DNA of 64,000 nucleotides from Haloflavibacter putidus (GTDB lineage: Bacteria > Bacteroidota > Bacteroidia > Flavobacteriales > Flavobacteriaceae). The translations under genes and the position numbers were made by a program. The notes under the pieces are model-generated. The model was not told the origin of the DNA and did no database searches. It worked only from the letters and a program-made list of their open reading frames with translations. Each line of letters opens with the position of its first letter. Positions within the stretch are counted from its first letter, which is position 1. The DNA is taken from the NCBI RefSeq assembly GCF_006546625.1, contig NZ_VIAR01000008.1, positions 1 through 64,000 on the forward strand, written 5' to 3'. Shown here in pieces: positions 40,911 to 50,492 of this stretch.

Positions 40911-42272
40911 ATGAAAGAATATTATATAATTAAACCCAGTACTTTAAATTTAGAACAACGATTAGAAAAATTCCCACCCGACTTTAAATTCTGTAAAGAC
41001 TATGCCTTATGGTTAATTAGTGAAATCATAAAAAAAATAGCCTATAAATTAGAAAATGAAGAGGTAGAAATATGGGTGCCATTATGTTCTATGATCGCTA
41101 AAAAGCATCCTTATAGCTATCGAAAACATTTAAGGTATTTATGTAATAACTTCCCTAATGTAGGTAATGTACTTTTTAGAAAAGAGTACACTAAAGGAAG
41201 TTGTTATTCTTATAGATTGTCACCTCATTTTTTCGGTCAAGAAGTAGAGACTAAAAAAATAACCGATAAAAAATTGCTTAACCATTTGAGACGTGATAAT
41301 TACCTGATGAGCAATAACGCATTCAGGAAAAATTACAAATTTCTAGGCAAGTATTTTAACGCAAAGTTGTCTATTCAAACTACCGAAGCGAACGAAAAAA
41401 ATAAAGCCTTGTTTGGTAATGAGTTTGATTACAGAAAACACTTATTTAATGCAGTACAAATTTGCGATATCGCTAATAAAGAATTTTGTATAAGCTATAC
41501 TTACAAGACAGATGGTAGATTGCATCATCAATTAACAAGGCTATCAAAACCATTTCGACAGTTTTTAAGATACGACGGTAAAAAACTAGCCGAATGTGAT
41601 GTGTCAGCTTCAGTACCAACGATATTAAGTTACTTGTTAAGCAATATGGTAATAGGTAGTAATCATCTAGATAATGTAATTAATTCTAATAAGTATTATT
41701 ATCGTCATTATATGTTCTGTAAAAGGGCGGTAGAGCCTATAAATAGTGAGATTGCTCTTTTCGCTCAACAAGTATTGTCGGGTAAATTTTATGAGCTGTT
41801 TATTGAAGATATGCAGAAACTTAATCATTTCAAAGTAACTATAAAAAAAGGTGAATATTGTTTTGAAAAAATAGATGATGATTCTGAAGTAGAAGAGGAT
41901 AAACAAAATTTAAGAAAAATTGTAAAAAAACAAATTTTGGCTATGTTTAATGCAAGACCCTCATATCATTTAAAAGCAGAAGCTGTTTTTAATCATCATT
42001 TTCCAACCATTCTAAAATGGTTAAAAACCTTTAAAAAAAGTAACCATAAATATTTTTCATATCTAACTCTACAGCTAGAAAGCTATTTTATGCTGAATAT
42101 CGTAGCAAGAAAATTCAATAAAAAGTTCAGAGGTAAGAAGCCGTTATTCACACTTCACGATTGTTTAATTACTACAGAAGATAATATTGATGAGTTACAT
42201 CACTTTATGAAAGAAACGCTTTCAGAAGCCTTATATTTTACTCCTATACTTAAAGTTGAAGTATGGGAGTAA
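40911..42272 (+). CDS. Putative family A polymerase-like replication protein
   Basis: A 453-residue protein without an obvious annotated domain, but with the ordered signature of the family A (PolA/T7) palm and fingers. TDGR at 200-203 matches the TGR motif. AECDVSAS (227-234, Asp230) matches motif A. R335-x3-K339-x6-F346-N347 matches the motif B pattern Rx3Kx6YG. LHD (His416, Asp417) matches motif C. Spacing is compatible with a minimal polymerase. No exonuclease domain is seen; the first ~195 residues are unlike PolA. Probably it copies the element's DNA or makes primers. Single-subunit RNA polymerase activity is the alternative. Confidence 0.6.
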   Translation: MKEYYIIKPSTLNLEQRLEKFPPDFKFCKDYALWLISEIIKKIAYKLENEEVEIWVPLCSMIAKKHPYSYRKHLRYLCNNFPNVGNVLFRKEYTKGSCYSYRLSPHFFGQEVETKKITDKKLLNHLRRDNYLMSNNAFRKNYKFLGKYFNAKLSIQTTEANEKNKALFGNEFDYRKHLFNAVQICDIANKEFCISYTYKTDGRLHHQLTRLSKPFRQFLRYDGKKLAECDVSASVPTILSYLLSNMVIGSNHLDNVINSNKYYYRHYMFCKRAVEPINSEIALFAQQVLSGKFYELFIEDMQKLNHFKVTIKKGEYCFEKIDDDSEVEEDKQNLRKIVKKQILAMFNARPSYHLKAEAVFNHHFPTILKWLKTFKKSNHKYFSYLTLQLESYFMLNIVARKFNKKFRGKKPLFTLHDCLITTEDNIDELHHFMKETLSEALYFTPILKVEVWE

Positions 42273-42346
42273 TAAACAAAAAAGGTTTAGCTAATAGAAT
42301 GATTTAAAAAATCTTAAATTTGAAACAAATACACCATAACTAAAGA

Positions 42347-45016
42347 ATGACCTCTACAGAAATTCAAGAAAAAGTACAGGAATTGGTAAACAACTTTAAT
42401 CCTGAAACTTTTATATACGACTTATTACGTGCCTATGGCATTTCTAAAGCTTCGATAACACGCTTGCAAAAGGGAGATTTTAACCTTGCTAAAAATGAAG
42501 GTGAAATCTTATATAAAAAGAAACTGTTATTTAAAGAAGCGAGTGAAGATGAGTTAATGGCATTGGTAGAAGATTTAAGCCAAGAAGAAAACCTAAAGCA
42601 TAATCCTAGGTTTGTCATTACTACCAATTACAAAGAGATAGCAGCAAAAGATACGCGTACAGGTAAAAACCTGCACGTTCCTATTGTAGATTTGCCCAAA
42701 AACCATAGCTTTTTCTTGCCCTGGGCAGGCCAAGAAGTGTATCAAGCCACGAATGAGAATGAAGCCGACCGTAAAGCTTCTTATCGTATGGCTAAGCTAT
42801 ACGATATTCTTATTGAAGAAAATCCAAACATTCTGGAAAATGGAGTGCACGATCTCAACCTATTCTTTTCACGTTTGCTGTTTTGTTTCTTTGCAGAGGA
42901 CACCAGTATCTTTCCCGAAGAAGGAATGTTTACCAATACCCTAATGCAGCATACCCAAAACGACGGCAGCGATGTCCACCTTTTTTTAGACGAGCTTTTT
43001 CAGGTGTTGAACCTAAAAGAAACCGAACGTAAAAATGTACCTGCACATTTAGACCAATTTCCTTATGTGAATGGAGGCTTATTTAAAGATAATTTAAGTG
43101 TGCCTAAATTTAATAAAGAGGCACGCAATATTTTAGAAGAAAGTGGTGATTTAGATTGGAGCCATATTAACCCCGATATTTTTGGCTCTATGATTCAAGC
43201 GGTGGTTAACCCAGACCAGCGTGGAAATTTAGGAATGCATTATACCTCTGTGCCTAACATAATGAAGGTCATTAAACCTTTGTTTTTAGATGAATTTTAT
43301 GACGAATTAGAAAACGCTAGAGGTAACGCCAAAAAGCTAAGAAAATTAGTAGAACGCATTAGCAAGCTAAAAATTTTTGATCCTGCTTGTGGTAGCGGTA
43401 ACTTTTTAATTATTGCCTATAAAGAACTCCGTAAATTGGAAATAGAAATTTGGCAAGCCATATTAGAAACCGAGAGCCAACAGAGTTTTATTTATTCTGA
43501 AATACAACTCACCCAATTTTACGGCATAGAAATAGACGACTTTGCCCACGAAATCGCAAAACTTTCCTTATGGTTAGCAGAACACCAAATGAATAAATAT
43601 TTCGAAAACCAACTAGAACTCGGGAAGTCTAACCCCATTTTACCTTTAAAAGCTTCTGGTAATATCACTTGTGCCAACGCCACCCGAATAGACTGGGAAG
43701 AAGTTTGCCCAAAACAAAAAGATGATGAAATTTATTTGCTAGGAAATCCGCCTTATTTGGGTTATGCTCGCCAAGATAAAGACCAAAAAGAAGATATGAA
43801 AGTGGTTTTTTCTTCATATAAAAGCTATAAAAAATTAGATTACATAAGCTGTTGGTTTTTAAAAGGTGCAAATTTTATTTGTCACACTCAAAATAAATTA
43901 GCCTTTGTGACGACTAACTCAATTACACAAGGTGAGCAAGTTGCTATTTTATGGCCATCTATTTTTAAAAAAGAAATAGAGATTGGTTTTGCGCATACCT
44001 CATTTAAATGGGAAAATAATGCTAAAGGTAATGCAGGAGTTTCCGTGGTTATAATAGGGTTACAAAATGAAAATAGTCCCACAGATAAATTTATCTATAC
44101 TGGATCAACAAAACTAGAGGCTAAAAGTATAAATCCATACTTAGTTGAAGCAAAAAATGTTTATGTCGAATCTAGAAATAATTCTATTTCATCCTTACCT
44201 AAAATGATTAAAGGTTGTTCTCCAGGCGATAACGGTAGTTTACTTTTAAGTACTGAAGAGAAGAATAAATTACTTGCAGATTTTCCAGAAGCTTCAAAAT
44301 TTATAAAGAAATATATAGGTGCCAGAGAATTTATGAAAGGCTTGGATAGGTATTGTATATTAGTAAATGATGAAGATTACGAAGAAGCTAGTAAAATTAA
44401 GGCTTTAAAAGAGCGTTTTCAAAAAGTAAAAGAGTTTAGGCTTTCAAGTAAAAAAGCAGCAACACAAAAAAAAGCAAAAACTCCATATAAGTTTGATGAA
44501 GATAAGTACGAACCTTTTGATTCTATTTTAATCCCGCAAACAGGTTCTGAAAGGAGAGAATATCTACCATTGGGTTATCTTAACAAGGATTATGTTATTT
44601 CTAATGCAGCCAGAATAATATATAATCCAGCTGTTTGGATATTTGGTGTATTATCTTCTAAAATGCATATGACCTGGGTCAGAGCGGTAGCAGGAAGACT
44701 TAAAATGGATATGCAATATAGTAATACTCTTTGCTACAACACTTTCCCTTTCCCTAAGATTAGCAAAGTCAAAAAAGCACAAATAGAAGAAAATGTTTTT
44801 GCGGTGTTGGAAGAGCGTGAAAAGCACCCCGAGAAAACAATGGCACAACTCTACGACCCCGATAAAATGCCGGCAGGCTTACGCCAAGCCCATATAGATT
44901 TAGATGCCGCCGTAGAACGCTGCTACCGCCTACAACCTTTCGATAACGACACCCAACGTTTAGAATATTTGTTTAAAGAATATGAGAAAATGGTGAAGGA
45001 GAATAAAGGGAAATAA
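42347..45016 (+). CDS. MmeI-like adenine-specific DNA methyltransferase lacking nuclease
   Basis: An 889-residue protein laid out like type IIL MmeI: N-terminal domain (about 1-160), helical spacer (LYDILIEENPN to MIQAVVNP), N6-adenine methylase with motif I FDPACGSGNF (344-353) and motif IV NPPY (467-470), target-recognition region (about 600-800) and a C-terminal helical domain. MmeI has a PD-ExK nuclease near residue 70-90; here that stretch (GEILYKKKLLFKEASEDE) has no ExK pair. It probably only methylates. Cutting would fall to the helicase/GIY-YIG pair downstream. TAAATTTG at 42315-42322 fits a -7 box. Confidence 0.82.
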   Translation: MTSTEIQEKVQELVNNFNPETFIYDLLRAYGISKASITRLQKGDFNLAKNEGEILYKKKLLFKEASEDELMALVEDLSQEENLKHNPRFVITTNYKEIAAKDTRTGKNLHVPIVDLPKNHSFFLPWAGQEVYQATNENEADRKASYRMAKLYDILIEENPNILENGVHDLNLFFSRLLFCFFAEDTSIFPEEGMFTNTLMQHTQNDGSDVHLFLDELFQVLNLKETERKNVPAHLDQFPYVNGGLFKDNLSVPKFNKEARNILEESGDLDWSHINPDIFGSMIQAVVNPDQRGNLGMHYTSVPNIMKVIKPLFLDEFYDELENARGNAKKLRKLVERISKLKIFDPACGSGNFLIIAYKELRKLEIEIWQAILETESQQSFIYSEIQLTQFYGIEIDDFAHEIAKLSLWLAEHQMNKYFENQLELGKSNPILPLKASGNITCANATRIDWEEVCPKQKDDEIYLLGNPPYLGYARQDKDQKEDMKVVFSSYKSYKKLDYISCWFLKGANFICHTQNKLAFVTTNSITQGEQVAILWPSIFKKEIEIGFAHTSFKWENNAKGNAGVSVVIIGLQNENSPTDKFIYTGSTKLEAKSINPYLVEAKNVYVESRNNSISSLPKMIKGCSPGDNGSLLLSTEEKNKLLADFPEASKFIKKYIGAREFMKGLDRYCILVNDEDYEEASKIKALKERFQKVKEFRLSSKKAATQKKAKTPYKFDEDKYEPFDSILIPQTGSERREYLPLGYLNKDYVISNAARIIYNPAVWIFGVLSSKMHMTWVRAVAGRLKMDMQYSNTLCYNTFPFPKISKVKKAQIEENVFAVLEEREKHPEKTMAQLYDPDKMPAGLRQAHIDLDAAVERCYRLQPFDNDTQRLEYLFKEYEKMVKENKGK

Positions 45017-45172
45017 CTAAAATTATATAAATGGAAACCACACAAACAAAACTATTAAAAACTTTACAGGAAGAAGAAAGGATAAAAAGAGTTTAAAGCA
45101 ACATTTTATACTGGCAACAAAAAAAGAAGTCTTAAATGATAAGAATATAATCTACTCAAAATTAGTTAGAAG
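45017..45172. other. Decayed spacer after the methyltransferase
   Basis: A short reading from ATG 45031 (METTQTKLLKTLQEEE) stops after 21 codons. Other frames carry protein-like pieces with stops. Probably remnants of a lost small gene. Confidence 0.35.
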
Positions 45173-45421
45173 ATGAAAATAAGTAGTATTCCAGGAACAA
45201 ACGATAAAACAATAATAGTAAGCGATATGGTAGAAACAACACTATATTCCTATAATACAAAGGTAACTGAATATGATGAAATGAATTGTGAGATGAAGGT
45301 TTTTGGTTGGTTTTCCGAAGAAACAGCACACCATATTAACCTGTTTTTATAAATGTTTGGTTATGATAGAATGAGTAAAGAAGAATTGATTGAGGAGTTT
45401 AATTTAACAGAAAATATTTAA
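45173..45421 (+). pseudogene. Small gene split by one in-frame stop
   Basis: ATG 45173 opens 59 codons ending VFGWFSEETAHHINLFL, then TAA at 45350-45352. The same frame continues at once with ATG and 21 more codons (FGYDRMSKEELIEEF) to TAA at 45419-45421. The two parts read as one 82-residue protein: a WFS..TA.HIN.FL..FG helix followed by MSKEELI. I recall similar small proteins from Bacteroidota mobile elements. A nonsense mutation is the simplest reading; two tiny coupled genes are the alternative. Confidence 0.5.
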
Positions 45422-45523
45422 AATTGAGCTATAAAAATTAGAATTAGCTTAATGCGAATAGGTTTAGTACTGATTAATTGTTTTATTGCACAAAACAAAG
45501 AAAATTTACAATAGTCAATTTCT
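45422..45523. other. Spacer upstream of the AlbA_2 gene
   Basis: AT-rich, no ORF. Contains TATTGCAC at 45484-45491, a half-site copy of the operator downstream. Confidence 0.3.
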
Positions 45524-45553
45524 TATTGCAAAAAAGTGCTATATTTTGCAATA
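45524..45553. promoter_or_regulatory. Palindromic operator TATTGCAAAA-N10-TTTTGCAATA
   Basis: A perfect 10-bp inverted repeat (45524-45533 and 45544-45553), 23 nt before the AlbA_2 gene. A half-site lies at 45484-45491, and TTTTG with an upstream TA (45542-45548) may be the promoter -7 box inside it. The position suggests autoregulation by the downstream DNA-binding protein. Confidence 0.55.
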
Positions 45554-45575
45554 GTGATTTAATAGATGCAAAATA

Positions 45576-47228
45576 ATGCAGCAAGAAGATAAAAATAGAG
45601 AATACAAAAGCATCAAAAAAGTTTTTGGTAAGAGTGCAGATTTAAAATCGTTGGCAGAGACCTGTGTGTGTTTGGCAAATGCACAAGGTGGGCAAATATT
45701 TATAGGCGTTGAAGACAAAACACTAAATCCACCAGAAAGCCAAAAGATAGATGTTCAAGACATAAATAAAGCATTAAAAAGATTACGCGATTTGACAGAT
45801 GGTGTAGGAATAGTTAATCAAGAAACAGTTATTGCAGAAAATGGAGGTGAATATTTAATTTTAAAAATATTGCCTTCGATGAAAACTATTGCTACAACTT
45901 CTTCAGGTAAAGTTTTTATAAGAGTTTCTGATAATTGTTTTTCAGTAAGTAGTGATGAGTTAACACATTTAGCAGCAGAAAAAAATGCTTTTCAATGGGA
46001 ATTGGTAGTTTCTCAAAAAATAAGATTGGATGAAGCAGATCCAGAAAAACTCAATTCAGTTCTTCTAGATATTCAAAAATCAGATAAGGTTTCAGATTTC
46101 ATTAAAAACAAGGAGCATTTTGAAATTTTAGAATTTTATCAATTAATAGATGCAGAGGGTTTTTTGACAAATCTTGGTGTTTTATGGCTTGGTAAACCTT
46201 CTCAACGCGCTCGATTGAGTTATCCTGTAACAGTCCAGTATATTGTATATAATGAGAAGGAAGAAAAAATTCGAAAAAAAAGTTGGCATTTCCATCAGTA
46301 TAATCCTAAAGAATTAGTTTTAGACATTGAAAAAGAGGCAGTAGAATTAGCGTATAGTTCAGAATTACCAGACGGTCTTTTTAGAAAAAATATAAGGCAG
46401 TATCCTAAAGAAGTTATTAGAGAGCTTTTGATTAATGCTATTGCTCATAAAAAATATACAATGTCAGGTGATATTTTTATTGAAGTTTATCCTGAAAAAT
46501 TAGTTATCACCAACCCTGGGGGTTTGCCATTGGGTGTCACGCCAAATAATATTCTACACGAAAGGCATAGAAGAAATCCACATCTAATACAAATATTGTC
46601 AGATTTAAACTTAATGGAAGGTGAGGGTTCAGGATATGATTTAGTTTTTGAAAAATTAGCTAGAGATGCTAAACCTTTACCTAATATAGAGAGTTCTTAC
46701 TCTAAGTTGTCGGTTACTGTATCTTCAATGACAATTAACCCTGATGCAGTATCGGTATTAGATTATATAGATAAACATTTTGATTTATCACAAAAAGAAT
46801 ATATAGCTTTGGGAGTAATAGCAACAGAAAAGAAAATTTTATCTACACAACTTGCTAGTAAATTACAATTGTCAGAAGAAGATAAAATGCGTTCTTGGGT
46901 AAATGGTTTATTAAGTAATAAAATAATCATAACGCAAGGCAAAAGAAAAGGTACTTCATATCTCTTAAATCCAGATTTATTTGCACAAGCTAAATTAGAT
47001 ATTACTCCTTCTCTTAAAACCTTAGAGCCTCATAAGATTGAGGCTTTAATTGTGGAAGATTTAAGATATAATGGTGAGAGTAAAATGTCTGAAATAAGAT
47101 CAAGAATACCAGAAATAGATTCAAAAGAATTACAGAAAACTGTTTACAAGCTAGTTAAAAATGAAATTTTAGATAAAAAGGGGTCAAAAAAAGACAGAAC
47201 TTATTTTTGTTCAAAAAAAAATAAATGA
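45576..47228 (+). CDS. AlbA_2 (Schlafen-type) ATP-binding regulator
   Basis: A 550-residue protein. The N-terminal AlbA_2 domain (about 1-120) has REYKSIKKVF and ETCVCLANAQGGQIFIGVEDK. The middle has a divergent HATPase-like region (VIRELLINAIAHKKYTMSGDIFIEVYPEKLVITNPGGLP, GEGSGYDLVFEK). The C-terminal part (from about 400) has winged-helix-like segments. Such proteins often sit in defence islands, many as regulators. It lies between the methyltransferase and the helicase and follows a perfect palindrome that it may bind. Confidence 0.82.
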   Translation: MQQEDKNREYKSIKKVFGKSADLKSLAETCVCLANAQGGQIFIGVEDKTLNPPESQKIDVQDINKALKRLRDLTDGVGIVNQETVIAENGGEYLILKILPSMKTIATTSSGKVFIRVSDNCFSVSSDELTHLAAEKNAFQWELVVSQKIRLDEADPEKLNSVLLDIQKSDKVSDFIKNKEHFEILEFYQLIDAEGFLTNLGVLWLGKPSQRARLSYPVTVQYIVYNEKEEKIRKKSWHFHQYNPKELVLDIEKEAVELAYSSELPDGLFRKNIRQYPKEVIRELLINAIAHKKYTMSGDIFIEVYPEKLVITNPGGLPLGVTPNNILHERHRRNPHLIQILSDLNLMEGEGSGYDLVFEKLARDAKPLPNIESSYSKLSVTVSSMTINPDAVSVLDYIDKHFDLSQKEYIALGVIATEKKILSTQLASKLQLSEEDKMRSWVNGLLSNKIIITQGKRKGTSYLLNPDLFAQAKLDITPSLKTLEPHKIEALIVEDLRYNGESKMSEIRSRIPEIDSKELQKTVYKLVKNEILDKKGSKKDRTYFCSKKNK

Positions 47229-47326
47229 AAAATAAAATAGAAAATAAAAAAGGCTAAACCCTTGATTTTATTGATGTTGTTTATTTTCGTTTTATTTTCA
47301 TACTTATTTTCTAATAAAAAAAACAA

Positions 47327-49297
47327 ATGCCAGATTTAGTAAAGGTCTATTATAAACAGACAGGAAAGAGTAAAAAAACCAATGAGTTGGGTATGCGAGA
47401 AATGCAAGAAAGAGCATTTGAGGCAAGAACAGCACAATATTTATTGATAAAAGCTCCTCCTGCATCAGGGAAATCTAGAGCATTAATGTTTATTGGCTTA
47501 GATAAATTGCGTAACCAAGATATTAAAAAAGTAATTGTAGCGGTTCCTGAACGTTCTATTGGTAGTTCTTTCGCACCAACAGAATTAAAAAAATACGGTT
47601 TTTTTGAAGATTGGCAGCCAAATCCTAAATACAACCTTTGTACGCCTGGCGGTGAAAAGTCTAAAGTAGATGCCTTCATTAACTTTATGAATAGTAAGGA
47701 AGAAATTCTTATTTGCACACACGCTACACTGCGTTTTGCATTTGATGCTATTGATGAAAAACATTTTAATGATACCTTGATTGCTATAGATGAATTTCAT
47801 CACGTATCAGCCGAAGGTACAAATAGGCTTGGGAGTGTATTAAGTTCTATTATGGCAAAATCAACCGCTCATATAGTTGCAATGACAGGTTCTTATTTTA
47901 GAGGAGATAGCATTCCTATTCTATTGCCCGAAGTAGAAGCACAGTTTATAAAAGTTAAATACGATTATTACGAACAGCTTAATGGTTACGAATATTTAAA
48001 ATCTTTAGGAATAGGTTATCATTTTTACCAAAGAAAATATACAACTGCCATTCACGAAGTTTTAGATGAAAATAAAAAAACCATTATTCATATTCCTAGT
48101 GTAAATTCTGGAGAATCTACCAAAGAGAAATATGAAGAGGTTGGTAAGATAATAGATACACTGGGCGATATAGAATACCAAGACCCTAAAACTGGGGTGA
48201 TTTACGTAAAATCGCATAAAACAGGCAATCTTATAAAAGTAGCTGATTTAGTAAATGACGATCAAAAATCGAGAGATAAAATTCAAAACTATTTACGCAA
48301 TGTAAATGCTCCAGAAGATATCGATATTATCATAGCTTTAGGGATGGCAAAAGAAGGTTTTGATTGGCCATATTGCGAGCAAGCCTTAACGGTAGGTTAT
48401 AGGGGTTCATTAACAGAGATTATTCAAATCATCGGTAGGGCTACAAGAGATAGCGACAATAAAACACACGCTCAATTCACCAATTTAATCGCTCAACCCG
48501 ATGCCCAAGATGATGAGGTAAAACTTTCAGTCAATAATATGCTAAAAGCAATTACCGCTTCTTTATTAATGGAGCAGGTGTTAGCGCCTAATTTTAAATT
48601 TAAAGCGAAATACCCTGAAGTAGAAGATAATGAATATGAAGTAGATCGTGAAGATGGAACACAGGCAAATGAAGAGGAAAACACTATACACATCAGAGGC
48701 TTTAAAGAACCTTCAACAGCAAGAGTAGAGCAAATTATCGAATCAGACTTAAACGATTTAAAAGCAAAAATTTTGCAAGATAATGATATGCTCAAAGCAA
48801 TGCCGAGTGAGACTTTAGAACCAGAGGTAATTAATCAGGTGTTAATACCTAAAATTATTAAAGAAACCTATCCTGAACTTTCAGATGATGAAGTAGAAGA
48901 AGTAAGACAACATATTGTAGTAGATTCAGTTATTAAAAATGGAAGTATTGAAGAGCAAGGAGATAGAAGGTTTATCAAAATGGCAGATACCTTTGTGAAT
49001 ATAGATGAAATACATATCGATTTAATAGATAGTGTAAACCCGTTTCAAAAAGCATTTGAAATATTATCCAAATCAGTAACAGCACCTGTTTTAAGAACTA
49101 TCCAAGAAACCATAGATGCGTCTAGAATTCAAATGACGGAACAGGAAGCTATTATCTTGTGGCCCAAAATAAAAGCCTGGGTGCAAAAAACAGGTAAAAA
49201 TCCTGATATTAAATCTTTAGAGCCAAAAGAAAAAAGAATGGCTGAAGCAGTGATTTTCTTAAAAGAACTAAAGCGTAAACAAAAACAAAATGTCTAA
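47327..49297 (+). CDS. DEFH-box superfamily 2 helicase
   Basis: A 656-residue ATP-dependent nucleic-acid motor. Walker A APPASGKS (43-50), motif II DEFH (155-158), motif III MTGSYFRG, helicase C with LGMAKEGFDWPYC and motif VI QIIGRATRDS (367-376). From about 400 the protein is acidic and helical, and it ends in a Lys-rich tail. The layout resembles translocases of restriction and DISARM-like systems rather than Cas3. Its stop overlaps the GIY-YIG gene by 8 nt, so the two proteins are made together and probably form a complex. Confidence 0.88.
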   Translation: MPDLVKVYYKQTGKSKKTNELGMREMQERAFEARTAQYLLIKAPPASGKSRALMFIGLDKLRNQDIKKVIVAVPERSIGSSFAPTELKKYGFFEDWQPNPKYNLCTPGGEKSKVDAFINFMNSKEEILICTHATLRFAFDAIDEKHFNDTLIAIDEFHHVSAEGTNRLGSVLSSIMAKSTAHIVAMTGSYFRGDSIPILLPEVEAQFIKVKYDYYEQLNGYEYLKSLGIGYHFYQRKYTTAIHEVLDENKKTIIHIPSVNSGESTKEKYEEVGKIIDTLGDIEYQDPKTGVIYVKSHKTGNLIKVADLVNDDQKSRDKIQNYLRNVNAPEDIDIIIALGMAKEGFDWPYCEQALTVGYRGSLTEIIQIIGRATRDSDNKTHAQFTNLIAQPDAQDDEVKLSVNNMLKAITASLLMEQVLAPNFKFKAKYPEVEDNEYEVDREDGTQANEEENTIHIRGFKEPSTARVEQIIESDLNDLKAKILQDNDMLKAMPSETLEPEVINQVLIPKIIKETYPELSDDEVEEVRQHIVVDSVIKNGSIEEQGDRRFIKMADTFVNIDEIHIDLIDSVNPFQKAFEILSKSVTAPVLRTIQETIDASRIQMTEQEAIILWPKIKAWVQKTGKNPDIKSLEPKEKRMAEAVIFLKELKRKQKQNV

Positions 49298-50492
49298 AGA
49301 TAAATTAAGCATAGAGGATATTTTTGAAGATGACGATTTAGGTATTTTAAAAGATACTTCAAAGCAGTCGAACGTAAAATCTACAGATCAACGTTTAATT
49401 GAATCTTTTGAAGAAATCAATGTTTTTGTAGATGAAAAAGAAAGAGAACCAGAACAAGGTAATGGTATTTCAGAAATGCGTTTGTATTTACGCTTAAAAG
49501 GCTTTAGAGAAAATGATAAAAAGAAATTTGCATTAAAAGATGTTGATAGGCATAATTTATTGTTTGAGCCTAAAAAAGTTGAATCTGTAGCCGATATTTT
49601 AGAAGATGATGATTTCGGTTTGTTAGCAGATGATGAAGGAGACGCTAGTATTTTTGACTTTAAACATACTCCTAAAGAAAAAAAAGAAGCCGATTTTGTA
49701 GCCCAACGTAAAGCAATGTCAGAATCAGAATTCGAAAAATATGACAAGCAGTTTAAAAGAGTACACCAAGAAATCAAATTAGGTTTACGCAGTTTAAAAC
49801 CCTTTAAAAATGCAGAAAAAAACTTAAAAGAAGGAAAATACTATATTCTTGATGGTGTTTTATTGTACCTAGAAGTAGGCGATATTTCAGAGGCAGTTAG
49901 AGAATTAGGAGACAGAGTTAGAAAAGACGTAAGAACAAGAACTGTTTTTGATAATGGCACGTATAGCAATATGCTTTACAGGTCTTTAGCGAAACAATTA
50001 TATAATAATGGTAAAGTAGTAACTGATTTAGAAAAAGATAGCGAGAAAGAGCTATTTTCAAATGTAGAACAGTTAGAAGATGATGATAAGGAAACTGGTT
50101 GGATTTACGTATTGAAATCTAAATCAACTCACTCAGAAATAAGTAAGCTTAAGAACTTATATAAAATAGGTTTCTCGACAGTTCCCGTTCAAAAAAGAGT
50201 TCTTAATGCTAGAAATGAAGCAACTTATCTCAATGCAGAAGTAGAAGTAGTAGCAACTTTTAAATGTATAAATGTAAATACTCAAAAGTTTGAAAATTTA
50301 ATCCACCGCTTTTTTAGTCAAGCACAATTACAAATAGATATTTACGATAAAAATAAAAACAGAATAACCCCAAGAGAATGGTTTGTGGTACCATATCCAA
50401 TCATCGAAAGAGCAATAGGATTATTTAATACAGGAGAAATTATCAACTATCACTACGATTTTCAAAAAGAAAGGATTATTAAAAACAGCTAA
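49290..50492 (+). CDS. GIY-YIG (T5orf172-type) nuclease partner of the helicase
   Basis: A 400-residue protein. The C-terminal GIY-YIG fold (about 268-375) has WIYVLKS and YKIGFS for the GIY and YIG strands, a following Arg (KRVLNAR), Glu/His in FENLIHRFF and REWF. The N-terminal ~130 residues are acidic and hold two copies of a short motif, DIFEDDDLGIL (10-20) and DILEDDDFGLL (102-112), probably docking peptides. The gene overlaps the helicase gene by 8 nt. Likely the cutting subunit of the restriction cassette. Confidence 0.85.
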   Translation: MSKDKLSIEDIFEDDDLGILKDTSKQSNVKSTDQRLIESFEEINVFVDEKEREPEQGNGISEMRLYLRLKGFRENDKKKFALKDVDRHNLLFEPKKVESVADILEDDDFGLLADDEGDASIFDFKHTPKEKKEADFVAQRKAMSESEFEKYDKQFKRVHQEIKLGLRSLKPFKNAEKNLKEGKYYILDGVLLYLEVGDISEAVRELGDRVRKDVRTRTVFDNGTYSNMLYRSLAKQLYNNGKVVTDLEKDSEKELFSNVEQLEDDDKETGWIYVLKSKSTHSEISKLKNLYKIGFSTVPVQKRVLNARNEATYLNAEVEVVATFKCINVNTQKFENLIHRFFSQAQLQIDIYDKNKNRITPREWFVVPYPIIERAIGLFNTGEIINYHYDFQKERIIKNS

